Shown here piece by piece: positions 35,830-45,512 of a DNA stretch of 64,000 bases; within the stretch, counting starts at the first letter, position 1, and every line of letters begins with the position of its first letter. The stretch spans positions 1-64,000 of the forward strand of contig JJOH01000005.1 in assembly GCA_000696115.1 (NCBI GenBank), written 5' to 3'. A program made the translations under genes and the position numbers. The notes below the pieces were generated by a model. It saw nothing but the letters and a program-made list of their open reading frames with translations. It was not told where the DNA came from and did not search any database. The DNA comes from Streptomyces olindensis. GTDB taxonomy: Bacteria > Actinomycetota > Actinomycetes > Streptomycetales > Streptomycetaceae.

Positions 35830-37832
35830 CCGCGCCCCGCACCCCGAGGATCCCGTACGGCGGCGACTACAACCCCGAGCAGTGGCCCGAGGAGGTCTGG
35901 GACGAGGACCACCGCCTGTTCACACGGGCCGGCATCGACACCCTCACCGTCGGCGTCTTCATCTGGTCCCTCACCCAACCCGCCCCCGACACCTACGACT
36001 TCACCGTGCTGGACCGCATCCTCGACCGGGCGGCCGCCGAGGACCGCCGGGTCTGCCTGGCCACCGGCACCGCCGCCCTCCCGCCCTGGCTCGCCAAGCT
36101 GCACCCCGAGGTCAACCGCACCGACTTCGAGGGCCGCCGCCACCGCTACGGCCAGCGCCACACCTTCTGCCCCAGCTCCCCGGCGTACCGCGAGCACGCC
36201 ACCGCGCTCGCCGCCCGCCTCGCCGAACGGTACGCACACCACCCGGCCCTGCTCGCCTGGCACATCAACAACGAGTACGGCGGCGCCTGCTACTGCGACC
36301 TGTGCGCCGAGGCGTTCCGGGCATGGCTCCGCGACCGGCACGGCACCCTCGACGCCCTGAACGACGCCTGGTGGACCACCTTCTGGTCGCACCGCTACAC
36401 CGACTGGGACCAGATCGAGCCCCCGAACGCCCTCACCGAGCACTGGCGCGGCCCGGACCACACCGCCTTCCAGGGCATCACCCTCGACTACTTCCGGTTC
36501 ACCACCGACGCCCTCCTCGGCTGCTTCCTGGCCGAGAAGGAGGTGATCCGCGCCCACGACCCGGACACGCCCGTCACCACCAACTTCATGGGCACCTTTC
36601 GCCCCCTCGACTACCACCGCTGGGCGCCGCACCTCGACTTCGCCTCCTGGGACAACTACCCGCCCCTGGACGCCCCGCCGACCCGGCCCGCCCTCGCCCA
36701 CGACCTGATGCGCGGCCTGAAGGACGGCGCCCCCTTCTGGCTGATGGAGCAGACCCCGTCCACCACCGCCTGCCGGGACGTCAACCCGCTCCGGCGCCCC
36801 GGCGAACTCCGCCTCGCCACCTTCCAGGCGATCGCCCACGGCGCGGACGCCGCCCTCTACTTCCAGCTGCGGGCCTCACGCGGCGCCTGCGAGAAGTACC
36901 ACGGGGCGGTCATCGGCCACGCGGGCCGCGACGACACCCGCGTCTTCCGCGAGGTCGCCGAGTTGGGGAGGGAGCTGGAGGCCCTGGGGGACCGGACCCT
37001 GGGCGCCCGCACGCCGGCCCGCACCGCCCTGCTCTTCGACTGGGACAGCTGGTGGGCCCTGGAGATCTCCGACGGCCCGTCCCGGCTGGTGAAGTACCCG
37101 GACGTGGTCCACGCCCACTACCGGGCGGCCCGCGCGGCCGGCGCCGACGTGGACGTCGTCCCGCAGACCGCCGACCTCACCCCCTACGACGTCGTCCTCG
37201 CCCCCGCCCTCCACATGGTCAAGGGCGACCTCGCCACCCGCCTCGAAGCCGTGGCCGCACGCGGCGGCACGGTCCTCGCCACCTTCCTCTCCGGCCGCGT
37301 CGACGCACACGACCGCGCCTTCCCCACCGACGTCCCCGGCCCGCTCGCACCCCTCATGGGTGTCCGCGTGGACGAATGGGACGCCCGGCCGCCGGAGTTC
37401 ACCCAGCCCGTCCCCGAACTGGGGACCGAGGCCCGGCTCGTCTTCGAGATCGTGCTGCCGCGCGGCGCCGAACCGGTCGCCACCTACGGCACCGACTTCT
37501 ACGCCGGCACCCCGGCCGTGACCCGCCACCCGTTCGGCGCCGGCGAGGCCTGGTACGTCGCCACCGCCCTCGACCAGCCGGGCGTCGACCAGGTCGTACG
37601 CCGCATCCTGACCCGCCACGACCTGCTCGGCCCCTACGCCGCGCACCCGGCGGTGGAGACCGCCACCCGGGTCGCCCCCGACGGCACCCGTCTGCTCTTC
37701 CTCCTCAACCACGCCCCCGAACCGGCCCGCCTGACCGCCCACACCACCGCCACCGACCTGCTCACCGGCAAGCGGGTGGACCGGGGCGAACCCCTGGTCC
37801 TCGACCCCCTGGGCGTGGCGATCCTTCAGTAG
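35826..37832 (+). CDS. GH42 beta-galactosidase family enzyme
   Basis: The 668-residue protein is a GH42 enzyme: GGDYNPEQWP at residues 12-21, acid/base Glu in HINNEYGG (E150), a Cys cluster CYCDLC just after it, and nucleophile Glu in WLMEQTPS (E309). The trimerisation domain (about 390-590) and a small beta-domain at the C-terminus follow. No signal peptide is visible, so it works in the cytoplasm on imported oligosaccharides. Galactose or arabinose side groups of hemicellulose are plausible targets; some GH42 members cleave alpha-L-arabinopyranosides. Its end overlaps the convergent GH67 gene by 7 bases. Confidence 0.93.
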   Translation: MTAPRTPRIPYGGDYNPEQWPEEVWDEDHRLFTRAGIDTLTVGVFIWSLTQPAPDTYDFTVLDRILDRAAAEDRRVCLATGTAALPPWLAKLHPEVNRTDFEGRRHRYGQRHTFCPSSPAYREHATALAARLAERYAHHPALLAWHINNEYGGACYCDLCAEAFRAWLRDRHGTLDALNDAWWTTFWSHRYTDWDQIEPPNALTEHWRGPDHTAFQGITLDYFRFTTDALLGCFLAEKEVIRAHDPDTPVTTNFMGTFRPLDYHRWAPHLDFASWDNYPPLDAPPTRPALAHDLMRGLKDGAPFWLMEQTPSTTACRDVNPLRRPGELRLATFQAIAHGADAALYFQLRASRGACEKYHGAVIGHAGRDDTRVFREVAELGRELEALGDRTLGARTPARTALLFDWDSWWALEISDGPSRLVKYPDVVHAHYRAARAAGADVDVVPQTADLTPYDVVLAPALHMVKGDLATRLEAVAARGGTVLATFLSGRVDAHDRAFPTDVPGPLAPLMGVRVDEWDARPPEFTQPVPELGTEARLVFEIVLPRGAEPVATYGTDFYAGTPAVTRHPFGAGEAWYVATALDQPGVDQVVRRILTRHDLLGPYAAHPAVETATRVAPDGTRLLFLLNHAPEPARLTAHTTATDLLTGKRVDRGEPLVLDPLGVAILQ

Positions 37833-39799
37833 ATGCGGCGCCCGTGTGCGTCGGGCACACCCGACTTGCGGAAGAAGTAGCTGTTGATCTGATCGCGCCA
37901 CTCGCGGGCGCTGCGGAGCTGCTCCTCGAAGAGCTCCGCCACCCGCCGGTGGCGCGCGGGGTCGACGAGGTCCACGAGCCCGGCCCACACGTCCCGGGCC
38001 GCCTCCACCTCCTCGACCCCTTCGAAGTGCGTGTCGTAGATGTGCTGGATCACCGTCTTCCCGCTCGCCAGCAGGTGCGCGTACGACACGTGGTGGAAGA
38101 ACAGCAGCAGCTCGTCGGGGCAGCTGTCCGCGGACTCGTAGACCTCGGCCCACGGTTTGCCGTACTGCCCGGCGTACCCGGTGCCGGTCGCCACGCTGCG
38201 GTCGACGCCGACCCCGTCCCGGTCGGCGAAGTGGTACGTGCCCCACGGGCTGTACTCGTACCCGTCCACGCTCGGCCCGTAGTGGTGCCCCGGCTGCACC
38301 ATGAATCCCACGCCCAGGGGAGCGGTGTACTTCTCGTACGTCCGCCACGAACCGTCCAGGACCGCGTGCAGCCCGGCCGCCGGTCCCGGCCCGTAGGTGA
38401 GCCCGATCCACTCGTCGAGGACGGCGCCCGGATCGGCGTCCGGCCGCCAGGCCAGCCGGCCGAAGGTGTACAGGTTGGCCTGGGCGAGAGGGTGCCCGGT
38501 CCAGAACGGGTCGTCGCCCGCGTTGGACACGGCGACCAGCCCGCCCCGCGCCGACTCCCCGACCGACGCACCCGGTTCGATCGGGAACCCCAGCACGTCG
38601 CTCCACATCGGCCCCAGCCAGCACACGTGCCGCTGCTGCCCGGTGTACTCCTGGGTGACCTGCAACTCCACCGCGAGCCGGGTGCGCGGCATCGCCCCGA
38701 TCAGCGGCGAGACGGGCTCCCGCACCTGGAAGTCCATCGGCCCGTGCTTCACCTGGAGCACCGCGTTCGGGGCGAACCGCCCGTCCAGCGGCACGAAGTG
38801 GTCGTACGCGGCGCGCGCCCGGTCGGTCGTGCGGTCCCGCCAGTCCTGGCGGTGGTCGTAGACGAACGCCCGCCAGTGCACCGTGCCGCCGAACGGCTCC
38901 AGCGCCGCCGCCAGCAGGTTGGCGCCGTCGGCATGGCTGCGGCCGTACGCGAACGGCCCCGGCTGCCCCTCCGAGTCGGCCTTCACCACGTATCCGCCGA
39001 AGTCGGGGATCGCCTCGTACACCCGCCGCGTCGCCTCGGCCCACCAGGCGCGCACGGCCCCGTCCAGGGGATCGGCCGTGGGCAGCCCGCCGAGGAGGAG
39101 CGGCGCGGCGAAGGAGACCGACAGGTGGGTGCGGATGCCGTACGGCCGCAGCGCCCCGGCGATCGCGGCCACGTCACCGATCCGGTCGGTCAGCAGCCGC
39201 GCCTCGGTCGCGTGCACGTTGACGTTGTTCACGGAGATCGCGTTGATCCCGCACGCCGCCAGCAGCCTGCCGTACGCCCGCACCCGCTCCAGGTCGCCGC
39301 GCGCCCGGCCGTCCTCCCAGAACAGCGAGCCACCCGCGTAGCCGCGTTCCACCTGCCCCATGACCGGGTGCACGGCCACGTTGTCCCAGTGGTCGAGCAT
39401 GCGCAGGGCGAGCGCCGGGCGATGCGTCCGCCGTGACCGCTCACCGGTGAAGGCCGCCTCCCCGAGCCGCACCACGTGGAACAGCCCGTACAGCAGCCCC
39501 CGCCCACCGGAGGCGGTGACGGTCGTCGTGCCGCCCTCGCGGGCGAGCGTGAAGCCTTCGTCGCCGAGGCCGTCCGCGCCGAGGCCGAGAACCAGGTCGT
39601 ACGGGCCGTCGTCCGACGCGTCCCGCACCACCCGGCCCCCGAACCGCCGGCAGGCCTCGGCCACCTCCCCGTGCACCGTCTCCACCAGCGGACCCGATCC
39701 CCGGATCAGCGTCCGCCGACCGCCGACCGCCCGGAAGGCGGCGGGCGGCAGCCAGGCCGGGTCGACACCCTCGGGCAGGACGGGCACGGGAAGCGGCAT
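37826..39799 (-). CDS. GH67 alpha-glucuronidase
   Basis: The 657-residue protein follows the GH67 pattern throughout: ALRMLDHWDNVAVHPVMGQVERGYAG, GINAISVNNVNVHA, PDFGGYVVKADSEGQPGP (with the carboxylates of the active site), VQVKHGPMDF-type sequence, HVCWLGPMWSDVLGF and HYGPSVDGYEYSPWGTYH. It removes 4-O-methylglucuronic acid from the non-reducing xylose of aldouronates. There is no signal peptide, so it acts on imported oligosaccharides, fitting the LplBCA transporter. It starts 20 bases after the GH92 stop with GGGGG close to its ATG, so it is probably read from the GH92 transcript. Confidence 0.95.
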   Translation of the reverse strand: MPLPVPVLPEGVDPAWLPPAAFRAVGGRRTLIRGSGPLVETVHGEVAEACRRFGGRVVRDASDDGPYDLVLGLGADGLGDEGFTLAREGGTTTVTASGGRGLLYGLFHVVRLGEAAFTGERSRRTHRPALALRMLDHWDNVAVHPVMGQVERGYAGGSLFWEDGRARGDLERVRAYGRLLAACGINAISVNNVNVHATEARLLTDRIGDVAAIAGALRPYGIRTHLSVSFAAPLLLGGLPTADPLDGAVRAWWAEATRRVYEAIPDFGGYVVKADSEGQPGPFAYGRSHADGANLLAAALEPFGGTVHWRAFVYDHRQDWRDRTTDRARAAYDHFVPLDGRFAPNAVLQVKHGPMDFQVREPVSPLIGAMPRTRLAVELQVTQEYTGQQRHVCWLGPMWSDVLGFPIEPGASVGESARGGLVAVSNAGDDPFWTGHPLAQANLYTFGRLAWRPDADPGAVLDEWIGLTYGPGPAAGLHAVLDGSWRTYEKYTAPLGVGFMVQPGHHYGPSVDGYEYSPWGTYHFADRDGVGVDRSVATGTGYAGQYGKPWAEVYESADSCPDELLLFFHHVSYAHLLASGKTVIQHIYDTHFEGVEEVEAARDVWAGLVDLVDPARHRRVAELFEEQLRSAREWRDQINSYFFRKSGVPDAHGRRIY

Positions 39800-39819
39800 G
39801 AGACCCCCAACTCACGTGA

Positions 39820-42800
39820 TCAGCCGAGCAGTTCGACCTCCGCCAGTGTCGCCTCGCCGTCGAGGACCAGGCGGTACCTCTCGTACGTACCCGGCGACCT
39901 CACCGAGAACGCGCGGGTCTGCCGGTCCCAGGCGAAGGACTCCCCGGAGCGCCGGTCCAGCGTCCGCCAGGTCTCACCGTCGAAGGAGCCCTGGAGCGTC
40001 CAGCCGGCCGGGGCCTTCGCCCGGTCCGCCGACGACGTCAGCGTGTACTGGACCGCCTCGGCGCCCTCGGTCACCGGCAGGTCCACGGACGTCACCGCCG
40101 CGTCCGTCGCCGACGTGTCGTCGAACAGAGCACCCTCACCCTTCAGCACGTCCGCGCGCGGCGCCGGCACCTCGTCGTCCTGGGTGATCGACACGGGCGC
40201 GGCATCCTTGCCCGTGCCCCAGGACGACGGCCTCGGACCCATGTCGAACTCCAGGACACCGCCCTTGGCGACCAGCGAATGCGGCAGCGAAGTCTTCGAC
40301 CACGTACGGCCGTTGACCTTCAGCCCCTGCACGTAGACGTTCTGCGCGCTGTTGCGCGGCGCCTTCACGACCAGCTCGCGCCCGTTCTCCAGGTGCACGG
40401 TCGCCTTCGTGAACAGGGGCGAGCCGATCGCGTACTCGCCGCTGCCCATCACCAGCGGATAGAAGCCGAGCGCGGAGAACAGGAACCAGGCCGACTGCTC
40501 GCCGTTGTCCTCGTCACCGTGGTAGCCCTGCCCGATCTCGCTGCCGGTGTACAGCCGGGACAGCACCTCGCGGACGTTCTGCTGCGTCTTCCAGGGCTGC
40601 CCGGCCGCGTCGTACATGTAGAGGGCGTGGTGGGCGACCTGGTTGGAGTGCCCGTACATGCCCATCCGCACGTCGCGCGCCTCGGTCATCTCGTGGATGA
40701 CACCGCCGTAGGAGCCGACGAACTCGGGGGAGGCGGTCTCCGGGGTGGAGAGGTACTCGTCCAGCTTGTCGGCGAGGCCCCTGCGCCCGCCGTACAGGTT
40801 GGCCAGACCCCGGCTGTCCTGCGGGGCGGTGAAGGCGTAGCCCCACCCGTTGGTCTCGGTGTAGTCGTGGCCCCACACCCGCGGGTCGTACTTCGCGGAC
40901 TCGACCCGCCAGTCGCCCTTCGCGTCGCGGCCCTGGAAGAACCCGGCCTTCTCGTCGAAGAGGTTCACATAGTCGCGGGCCCGGTCCAGGAAGTACTCCG
41001 ACTCCTCCTTGTAGCGCCGCTCGCCGGTCTCCTCGTACAGCTTCCGGCCCATGCGGGAGATGCCGTAGTCGTTGAGGTAGCCCTCCAGCGCCCAGGACAG
41101 GCCCTCGTGGGTCTCGGTGCTCGTGTAGCCGAGGAACGGCGAGGTGGCCATGCCTTTGCGGCCGACGCCCGAGTTCGGCGGGACGACCGTCGCGTTCTTC
41201 ACGGCCGCCTCGTACGCCGCCTTCGCGTCGAAGTCGACGCCCTTGACGTACGCGTCCGCGAACGCCACGTCCGACGACGTGCCCGTCATCAGGTCGGCGT
41301 AGCCGGGGGAGGACCAGCGGGAGGTCCAGCCGCCGTCCTTGAACTGCTGCACGAACCCGTCGACCAGCTCACCCGCCCGCGACGGGGTCAGGAAGGAGTA
41401 CGCGGGCCAGGTCGTCCGGTAGGTGTCCCAGAAGCCGTTGTTGACGTACACCTTGCCGTCGACGATCTTCGCGCCGGTGTGCGTCGGGGTGTCCGGCTTC
41501 GGCATGGGGGAGAAGGGCGAGGCGTACCGGTACGTCCCGTCGACCTTCTCGAACCCCGAGTTCGGGTACAGGTACAGCCGGTACAGGCTGGAGTAGAGCG
41601 TCGTCAGCTGGTCGGGCGTCGCGCCCTCGACCTCGACCTTGCCGAGCAGCCGGTCCCACTGCCGCTGGGCGCTCTTCTTCACCGCCTCGAAGGACCGGCC
41701 CTCCGGGATCTCCTGGCGCAGGTTGTCCTCGGCCTGGTCGACGCTGATCAGCGAGGTCGCCAGCCGCAGGGTGACGGTCCGGTCGTCGTCGGCCTCGAAG
41801 CGCAGGTAGCCCTTGACGCCGCTGGAGTCGCCCTCGGTCACCGGCTTGTCGAACTCGCCGTAGACGAACAGCCGGGTCGCGCCCGTCGACAGCCCGGACT
41901 TCACGTCCGAGTAGCCGGTGACGATCCCGTTCTCCTTGTCGAGGGTCAGCCCCGCCTGGTCGGTCACGTTGTCGAAGAGGACGCTCGCGTCGTCACCGGG
42001 GTAGGTGAAGCGCAGGGCCGCCGCGTGGTCGGTCGGCGCCATCTCGGCCTTCAGTCCGTTCTCGAACCGCACCCCGTAGTAGTACGGCCGCGCGATCTCG
42101 TTCTCGTGCCGGAAAGCCAGCTCCCGCGCCTCCCGCCCGTACTCCGGGGCGCCGGTGGCCACGGACGGCATCACCTGGAAGGTCTGTCGGTCGCCCATCC
42201 AGGGGCTCGGCTCGTGGCTCGCGCTGAACGCCTGGATCGTCGGCAGGTTGTCGGCGTTGTTCGCACGCGCGTAGTCGTACAGCCAGCTCAGCGAACCCGC
42301 GTTCGTCACCGGCGTCCAGAAGTTGAAGCCGTGCGGCACCGCCGTCGCCGGGAAGTTGTTGCCCCGCGAGAAGCCGCCGCTGGAGTGGGTGCCGCGGGTC
42401 GTCACCGCGTAGTCCGACAGATGCGCCTTCGGCCGCTCGGGCGCGACGGAGTCGATGGTCACGTCGTCCAGCCAGCCGCGGAACTTCGCCGGGCCCTTGG
42501 GGGAGTCGTAGGCCACCAGGATCCGGTCCACGGTCTTCCCGGCCGCGACCGACCCGATCCGCGCGACCACGTTGTTCCACTGGTTGACGTAGAGGATCTT
42601 CGCCGCGCCCTGCCCCCGCGGGGTCAGCGGGAAGCCGTGCTGGTCGGTGGCGCGCAGCTCGCTCAGCCGGGTGCCGTCGGTGAAGGCGAGGTCGACGGAG
42701 ACGTTGGTCGCGTCGTAGTCGAGGTCGCCGTCCGCCATCGACGGGAAGATCCGGTACGACAGCCGCGTGTTCCGGCCGACGGCCACGTTCACGTCGAAGA

Positions 42801-43620
42801 CCTTGTTGTACGAGTACGCCCGCCCGTCGGCGGTGTGCCGACCCGCGTACCGCAGGGCCCGCTTTCCGGTGAACCCGGCACCCGCCTTCGCGGTCGGGGA
42901 GCCGCTCGGCCCGCGGTCGACGAGGGAGAGCATGTCCTGCGGGACGGGTCCGTCACCGCCGCCCGTGGACAGCTGGAGGTCGGCGAGCTGGAGGAGGTCA
43001 CCACCGTTGTTGCCGGTGACCTCCAGCCGGAAGTGCCGGTACTCGGCGGGTTCCGCCAGGTCGTACGTCCTGGTCTGGAACCGCTCCGGGAAGGACTCGC
43101 CCGAGCGGGTGTCGAGCGTCTTCCAGTCCGTGCCGTCGGCGGAACCCTTCAGGGTCCAGTCCTTCGGGTCGCGATCGTCGTGGTCGTTGGCCGACGTCAA
43201 TGCGTAACGCACCACTTTGACTGGTTTATCCAGTTCGAACTCGGCCCAGCCGGTGGGCTCGAAGGTGAGCCACTTGGTGCTCGGCTCGCCGTCGACGAGA
43301 TTCTCCTTCACCTCGCCGCCGCCGGTGTTCTCGGCGCTGGCCCGGACGTCGGTGACGTGGTCGGTGACGTTGCCCGGTATGCCGCTGCTGTAGCCGCCGT
43401 CCACGCCCGAGGCCCGCTTGCTGCCGTCCGGTGCGGTGTCGACGGTGTTCTGCCAGTCCGGAACCGGGTCGTCCGCCTCGAAGGAGGACGCGAACTTCCG
43501 GTCGGGGGTCTCGGGGGCTTGGGGCAGTGCGACCGCGACGCCCTGTGAGCCCAGGGCCAAAGCGAAGGCGGTCGCCGACACGACCGCCGCACCCCATCTG
43601 TGCCGAGCTTTCCGCTGCAT
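39820..43620 (-). CDS. Secreted GH92 alpha-mannosidase with two discoidin-like domains
   Basis: The 1266-residue protein has a signal peptide (about 1-32, AVAL cut), a discoidin (F5/8 type) domain at about 87-218 (AENTGGGEVKENLVDGEPST, WLTFEP), a GH92 catalytic region (SRGNNFPATAVPHGFNFWTP; NNGFWDTYRTTWPAYSFLTP; GDEDNGEQSAWF with the catalytic Glu/Asp set) and a second discoidin-like domain at the end (WTLQGSFDGETWRTLDRRSG). GH92 enzymes are calcium-dependent exo-mannosidases acting mostly on alpha-1,2-mannose of glycoproteins or yeast mannan. The ATG at 43620 follows GGGAGGG. A GACAACGTTGTC palindrome overlaps a possible -35 box upstream. Confidence 0.93.
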   Translation of the reverse strand: MQRKARHRWGAAVVSATAFALALGSQGVAVALPQAPETPDRKFASSFEADDPVPDWQNTVDTAPDGSKRASGVDGGYSSGIPGNVTDHVTDVRASAENTGGGEVKENLVDGEPSTKWLTFEPTGWAEFELDKPVKVVRYALTSANDHDDRDPKDWTLKGSADGTDWKTLDTRSGESFPERFQTRTYDLAEPAEYRHFRLEVTGNNGGDLLQLADLQLSTGGGDGPVPQDMLSLVDRGPSGSPTAKAGAGFTGKRALRYAGRHTADGRAYSYNKVFDVNVAVGRNTRLSYRIFPSMADGDLDYDATNVSVDLAFTDGTRLSELRATDQHGFPLTPRGQGAAKILYVNQWNNVVARIGSVAAGKTVDRILVAYDSPKGPAKFRGWLDDVTIDSVAPERPKAHLSDYAVTTRGTHSSGGFSRGNNFPATAVPHGFNFWTPVTNAGSLSWLYDYARANNADNLPTIQAFSASHEPSPWMGDRQTFQVMPSVATGAPEYGREARELAFRHENEIARPYYYGVRFENGLKAEMAPTDHAAALRFTYPGDDASVLFDNVTDQAGLTLDKENGIVTGYSDVKSGLSTGATRLFVYGEFDKPVTEGDSSGVKGYLRFEADDDRTVTLRLATSLISVDQAEDNLRQEIPEGRSFEAVKKSAQRQWDRLLGKVEVEGATPDQLTTLYSSLYRLYLYPNSGFEKVDGTYRYASPFSPMPKPDTPTHTGAKIVDGKVYVNNGFWDTYRTTWPAYSFLTPSRAGELVDGFVQQFKDGGWTSRWSSPGYADLMTGTSSDVAFADAYVKGVDFDAKAAYEAAVKNATVVPPNSGVGRKGMATSPFLGYTSTETHEGLSWALEGYLNDYGISRMGRKLYEETGERRYKEESEYFLDRARDYVNLFDEKAGFFQGRDAKGDWRVESAKYDPRVWGHDYTETNGWGYAFTAPQDSRGLANLYGGRRGLADKLDEYLSTPETASPEFVGSYGGVIHEMTEARDVRMGMYGHSNQVAHHALYMYDAAGQPWKTQQNVREVLSRLYTGSEIGQGYHGDEDNGEQSAWFLFSALGFYPLVMGSGEYAIGSPLFTKATVHLENGRELVVKAPRNSAQNVYVQGLKVNGRTWSKTSLPHSLVAKGGVLEFDMGPRPSSWGTGKDAAPVSITQDDEVPAPRADVLKGEGALFDDTSATDAAVTSVDLPVTEGAEAVQYTLTSSADRAKAPAGWTLQGSFDGETWRTLDRRSGESFAWDRQTRAFSVRSPGTYERYRLVLDGEATLAEVELLG

Positions 43621-44016
43621 CAACGGGTACCCTCCCTGCGCAGTGGACAACGTTGTCAATTTCGATGCGCAAGGACCAGTAGTTGCCCAAGTGGTCAGGA
43701 CTGTCAAGGGTGTTGCCTGTGGCATTCGGGGGCGACGACCGGGATTTTTCCGCCGGAGAACACGCAGGCCGCTCATACTTCCGCGAGGTCTCAACTCGGA
43801 TAAGACCCGTGGCCAACCTTGTGTTCGATCTTGATCCGCTGGCGGGAAGTGGACTATACCTGTCGGACGCTTCACACGATCCGCACGTCAGTGCCCGCAC
43901 GTAAGCGCCCGCACGTCAGCACCCGCACTTTCCTGCACGACCCAGCTTGACCCGATCGCGGTGCCGGGAAGGATCCGGTTCACCGCCTGAGTCCTGGAGA
44001 AGGCGAGGACTTGAGC
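43621..44016. other. Divergent intergenic region, GH92 / ngcE
   Basis: These 396 bases separate divergent genes. They contain the GH92 leader with the palindrome at 43646-43657 and, on the ngcE side, a comparatively AT-richer stretch (43800-43880) likely to hold the ngcE promoter, which I cannot place with confidence. No coding sequence is seen. Confidence 0.6.
43646..43657. promoter_or_regulatory. GACAACGTTGTC palindrome before GH92
   Basis: A perfect 12-bp palindrome 26 bases before the GH92 start. Read on the minus strand it contains TTGACA, so a LacI-type repressor bound here would cover either the promoter or the transcription start. No regulator gene for it is adjacent. Confidence 0.6.
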
Positions 44017-45471
44017 ATGGGATCCACTTCCGCCGAGAACCACGGCACCGAGGGTGTCGGCCGCCGTGATCTGATCAAAAGGTCCGCCGCGCTCGGACTG
44101 ATCTCCGTCCCCACGATGAGTTTCCTGTCCGCCTGCGCCAGCAGCGGCGGCGGCGACAGCGGCGACAAGGCCAAGGCCGGCAAGAAGACCGCGAAGAACC
44201 CGCTCGGCGTCAACGACACCGCGGGCATGGAATTCGTGCTGTTCGACGGCGGTTTCGGCAAGGAGTACGCCGAGGACGCCGTGAAGATCTACGAGAAGAA
44301 CTTCCCCGAGGTGAAGGTGAAGTTCTCCGCCACCCAGAAGATCCAGTCCACGCTCCAGCCCCGCTTCAACCAGGGCACCCCGCCGGACCTCATCGACAAC
44401 TCCGGCGCCGAGCAGATGGACATGGGCGTCCTGGTCGGCAAGAACCAGCTCACCGACCTCACCCCGCTGCTGGACGCGCCCTCCTACGACGACCCGAACA
44501 AGAAGGTCCGCGACACGCTGCGCCCCGGCATCGTCGAGATGGGCCAGTTCGACGGCGAGAAGGTCTGGATCCTCTACTACGCCTACACCGTCTACGGCGT
44601 CTGGTACTCGCAGAAGGCGCTGGACTCGCTCGACGAGCAGTACCCCGAGACCTGGGACCAGATGCTCGCGGTCTGCGAGAAGGCCAAGAAGAAGGGCATG
44701 GCGGGCTGGACGTACGCGGGCAAATACCCGTACTACCTCCCCTTCTCCCTCTACCCGATGATCGGCAAGGTCGGCGGCCGCGAGGTCCTCGACGCCATCG
44801 ACAACCTGGAGCCGAACGCCTGGAAGCACCCGGCCGTCAAGGCCTGCTTCGACGCGTACTACGAGCTCTACAAGAAGGGCTACGTCCTCAAGGGCACCCC
44901 CGGCCTCGACCACATCCAGTCGCAGACCGCCTGGGCCCAGGGCAAGGCGCTGTTCATCCCGAACGGCTCCTGGGTGGAGAACGAGTCGGCCAACGTCATC
45001 CCGAAGGACTTCGACCTGGCCGTCTCCGCGCCCACCGGCATCGACTCCTCCGACAAGATGCCCTTCGGCACCATCTGGGCCTCCGGCGGTGAGCCCTTCA
45101 TCGTGCCGGCCAAGGCGAAGAACGCCGAGGGCGGCATGGAGCAGCTGCGCATCATGCTCAGCGAGGCGTCCTCGAAGAACTTCACCAGCAAGGTGAAGTC
45201 GCTGACCGCGTACAACGGCGGCACCGACGGAATCGCCCTCACCCCCGGTCTCAAGTCGGGCGTCGCGGCCCTGGAAAAGGCGGGCGAGAACGTGGTGAAC
45301 CCGCGTATGCAGGACTGGTACGTCCAGTTGCAGAAGGAGAAGATCGGTGTGTCCGGCCTGGGCGAGATGATGGCCGGCCGTCTCACTCCCGCCGAGGCCA
45401 TCAAGAAGATCCAGGGCTTCGCCGACGAGACCGCCAAGGACACCTCGATCAAGCACTACAAGCACCAGTAA
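44017..45471 (+). CDS. ngcE: N-acetylglucosamine/chitobiose-binding lipoprotein NgcE
   Basis: The 484-residue protein has a twin-arginine signal (GRRDLIKRSAALGLISV) and a lipobox (LSAC), so it is folded before export and then lipidated. The mature part is a family-1 solute-binding protein: EFVLFDGGFGKEYAEDAVKIYEKNFPEVKV, IPNGSWVENESANVIPKDFDLAV and MLSEASSKNFTSKVKSL. The order of this gene, two permeases, a ROK regulator and xylFGH is the ngcEFG-rok7B7-xylFGH order of S. coelicolor SCO6005-6011 as I recall it. NgcE binds N-acetylglucosamine and/or N,N'-diacetylchitobiose. ATG 44017 (GAGGA upstream) was chosen over a TTG two codons earlier. Confidence 0.85.
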   Translation: MGSTSAENHGTEGVGRRDLIKRSAALGLISVPTMSFLSACASSGGGDSGDKAKAGKKTAKNPLGVNDTAGMEFVLFDGGFGKEYAEDAVKIYEKNFPEVKVKFSATQKIQSTLQPRFNQGTPPDLIDNSGAEQMDMGVLVGKNQLTDLTPLLDAPSYDDPNKKVRDTLRPGIVEMGQFDGEKVWILYYAYTVYGVWYSQKALDSLDEQYPETWDQMLAVCEKAKKKGMAGWTYAGKYPYYLPFSLYPMIGKVGGREVLDAIDNLEPNAWKHPAVKACFDAYYELYKKGYVLKGTPGLDHIQSQTAWAQGKALFIPNGSWVENESANVIPKDFDLAVSAPTGIDSSDKMPFGTIWASGGEPFIVPAKAKNAEGGMEQLRIMLSEASSKNFTSKVKSLTAYNGGTDGIALTPGLKSGVAALEKAGENVVNPRMQDWYVQLQKEKIGVSGLGEMMAGRLTPAEAIKKIQGFADETAKDTSIKHYKHQ

Positions 45472-45512
45472 CGGCACCGGAATTCTTCTTCCGCAACGGC
45501 ACCGGAGTGGCG

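Noticed and set aside
35882..39436. 1184-codon open frame on the plus strand across GH42 and GH67
   Set aside because: It is a shifted frame of GH42 and the antisense of GH67; Arg/Pro-rich translation shows it is an artefact of GC-rich third positions.
40279..43548. 1089-codon open frame antisense to the GH92 gene
   Set aside because: The GH92 reading has full catalytic motifs and a signal peptide; the antisense frame has none.
43690..43705. Possible DasR (dre) site before ngcE
   Set aside because: AGTGGTCAGGACTGTC matches the dre consensus at only about 10 of 16 positions and lies more than 300 bases from ngcE, so it is not supported.
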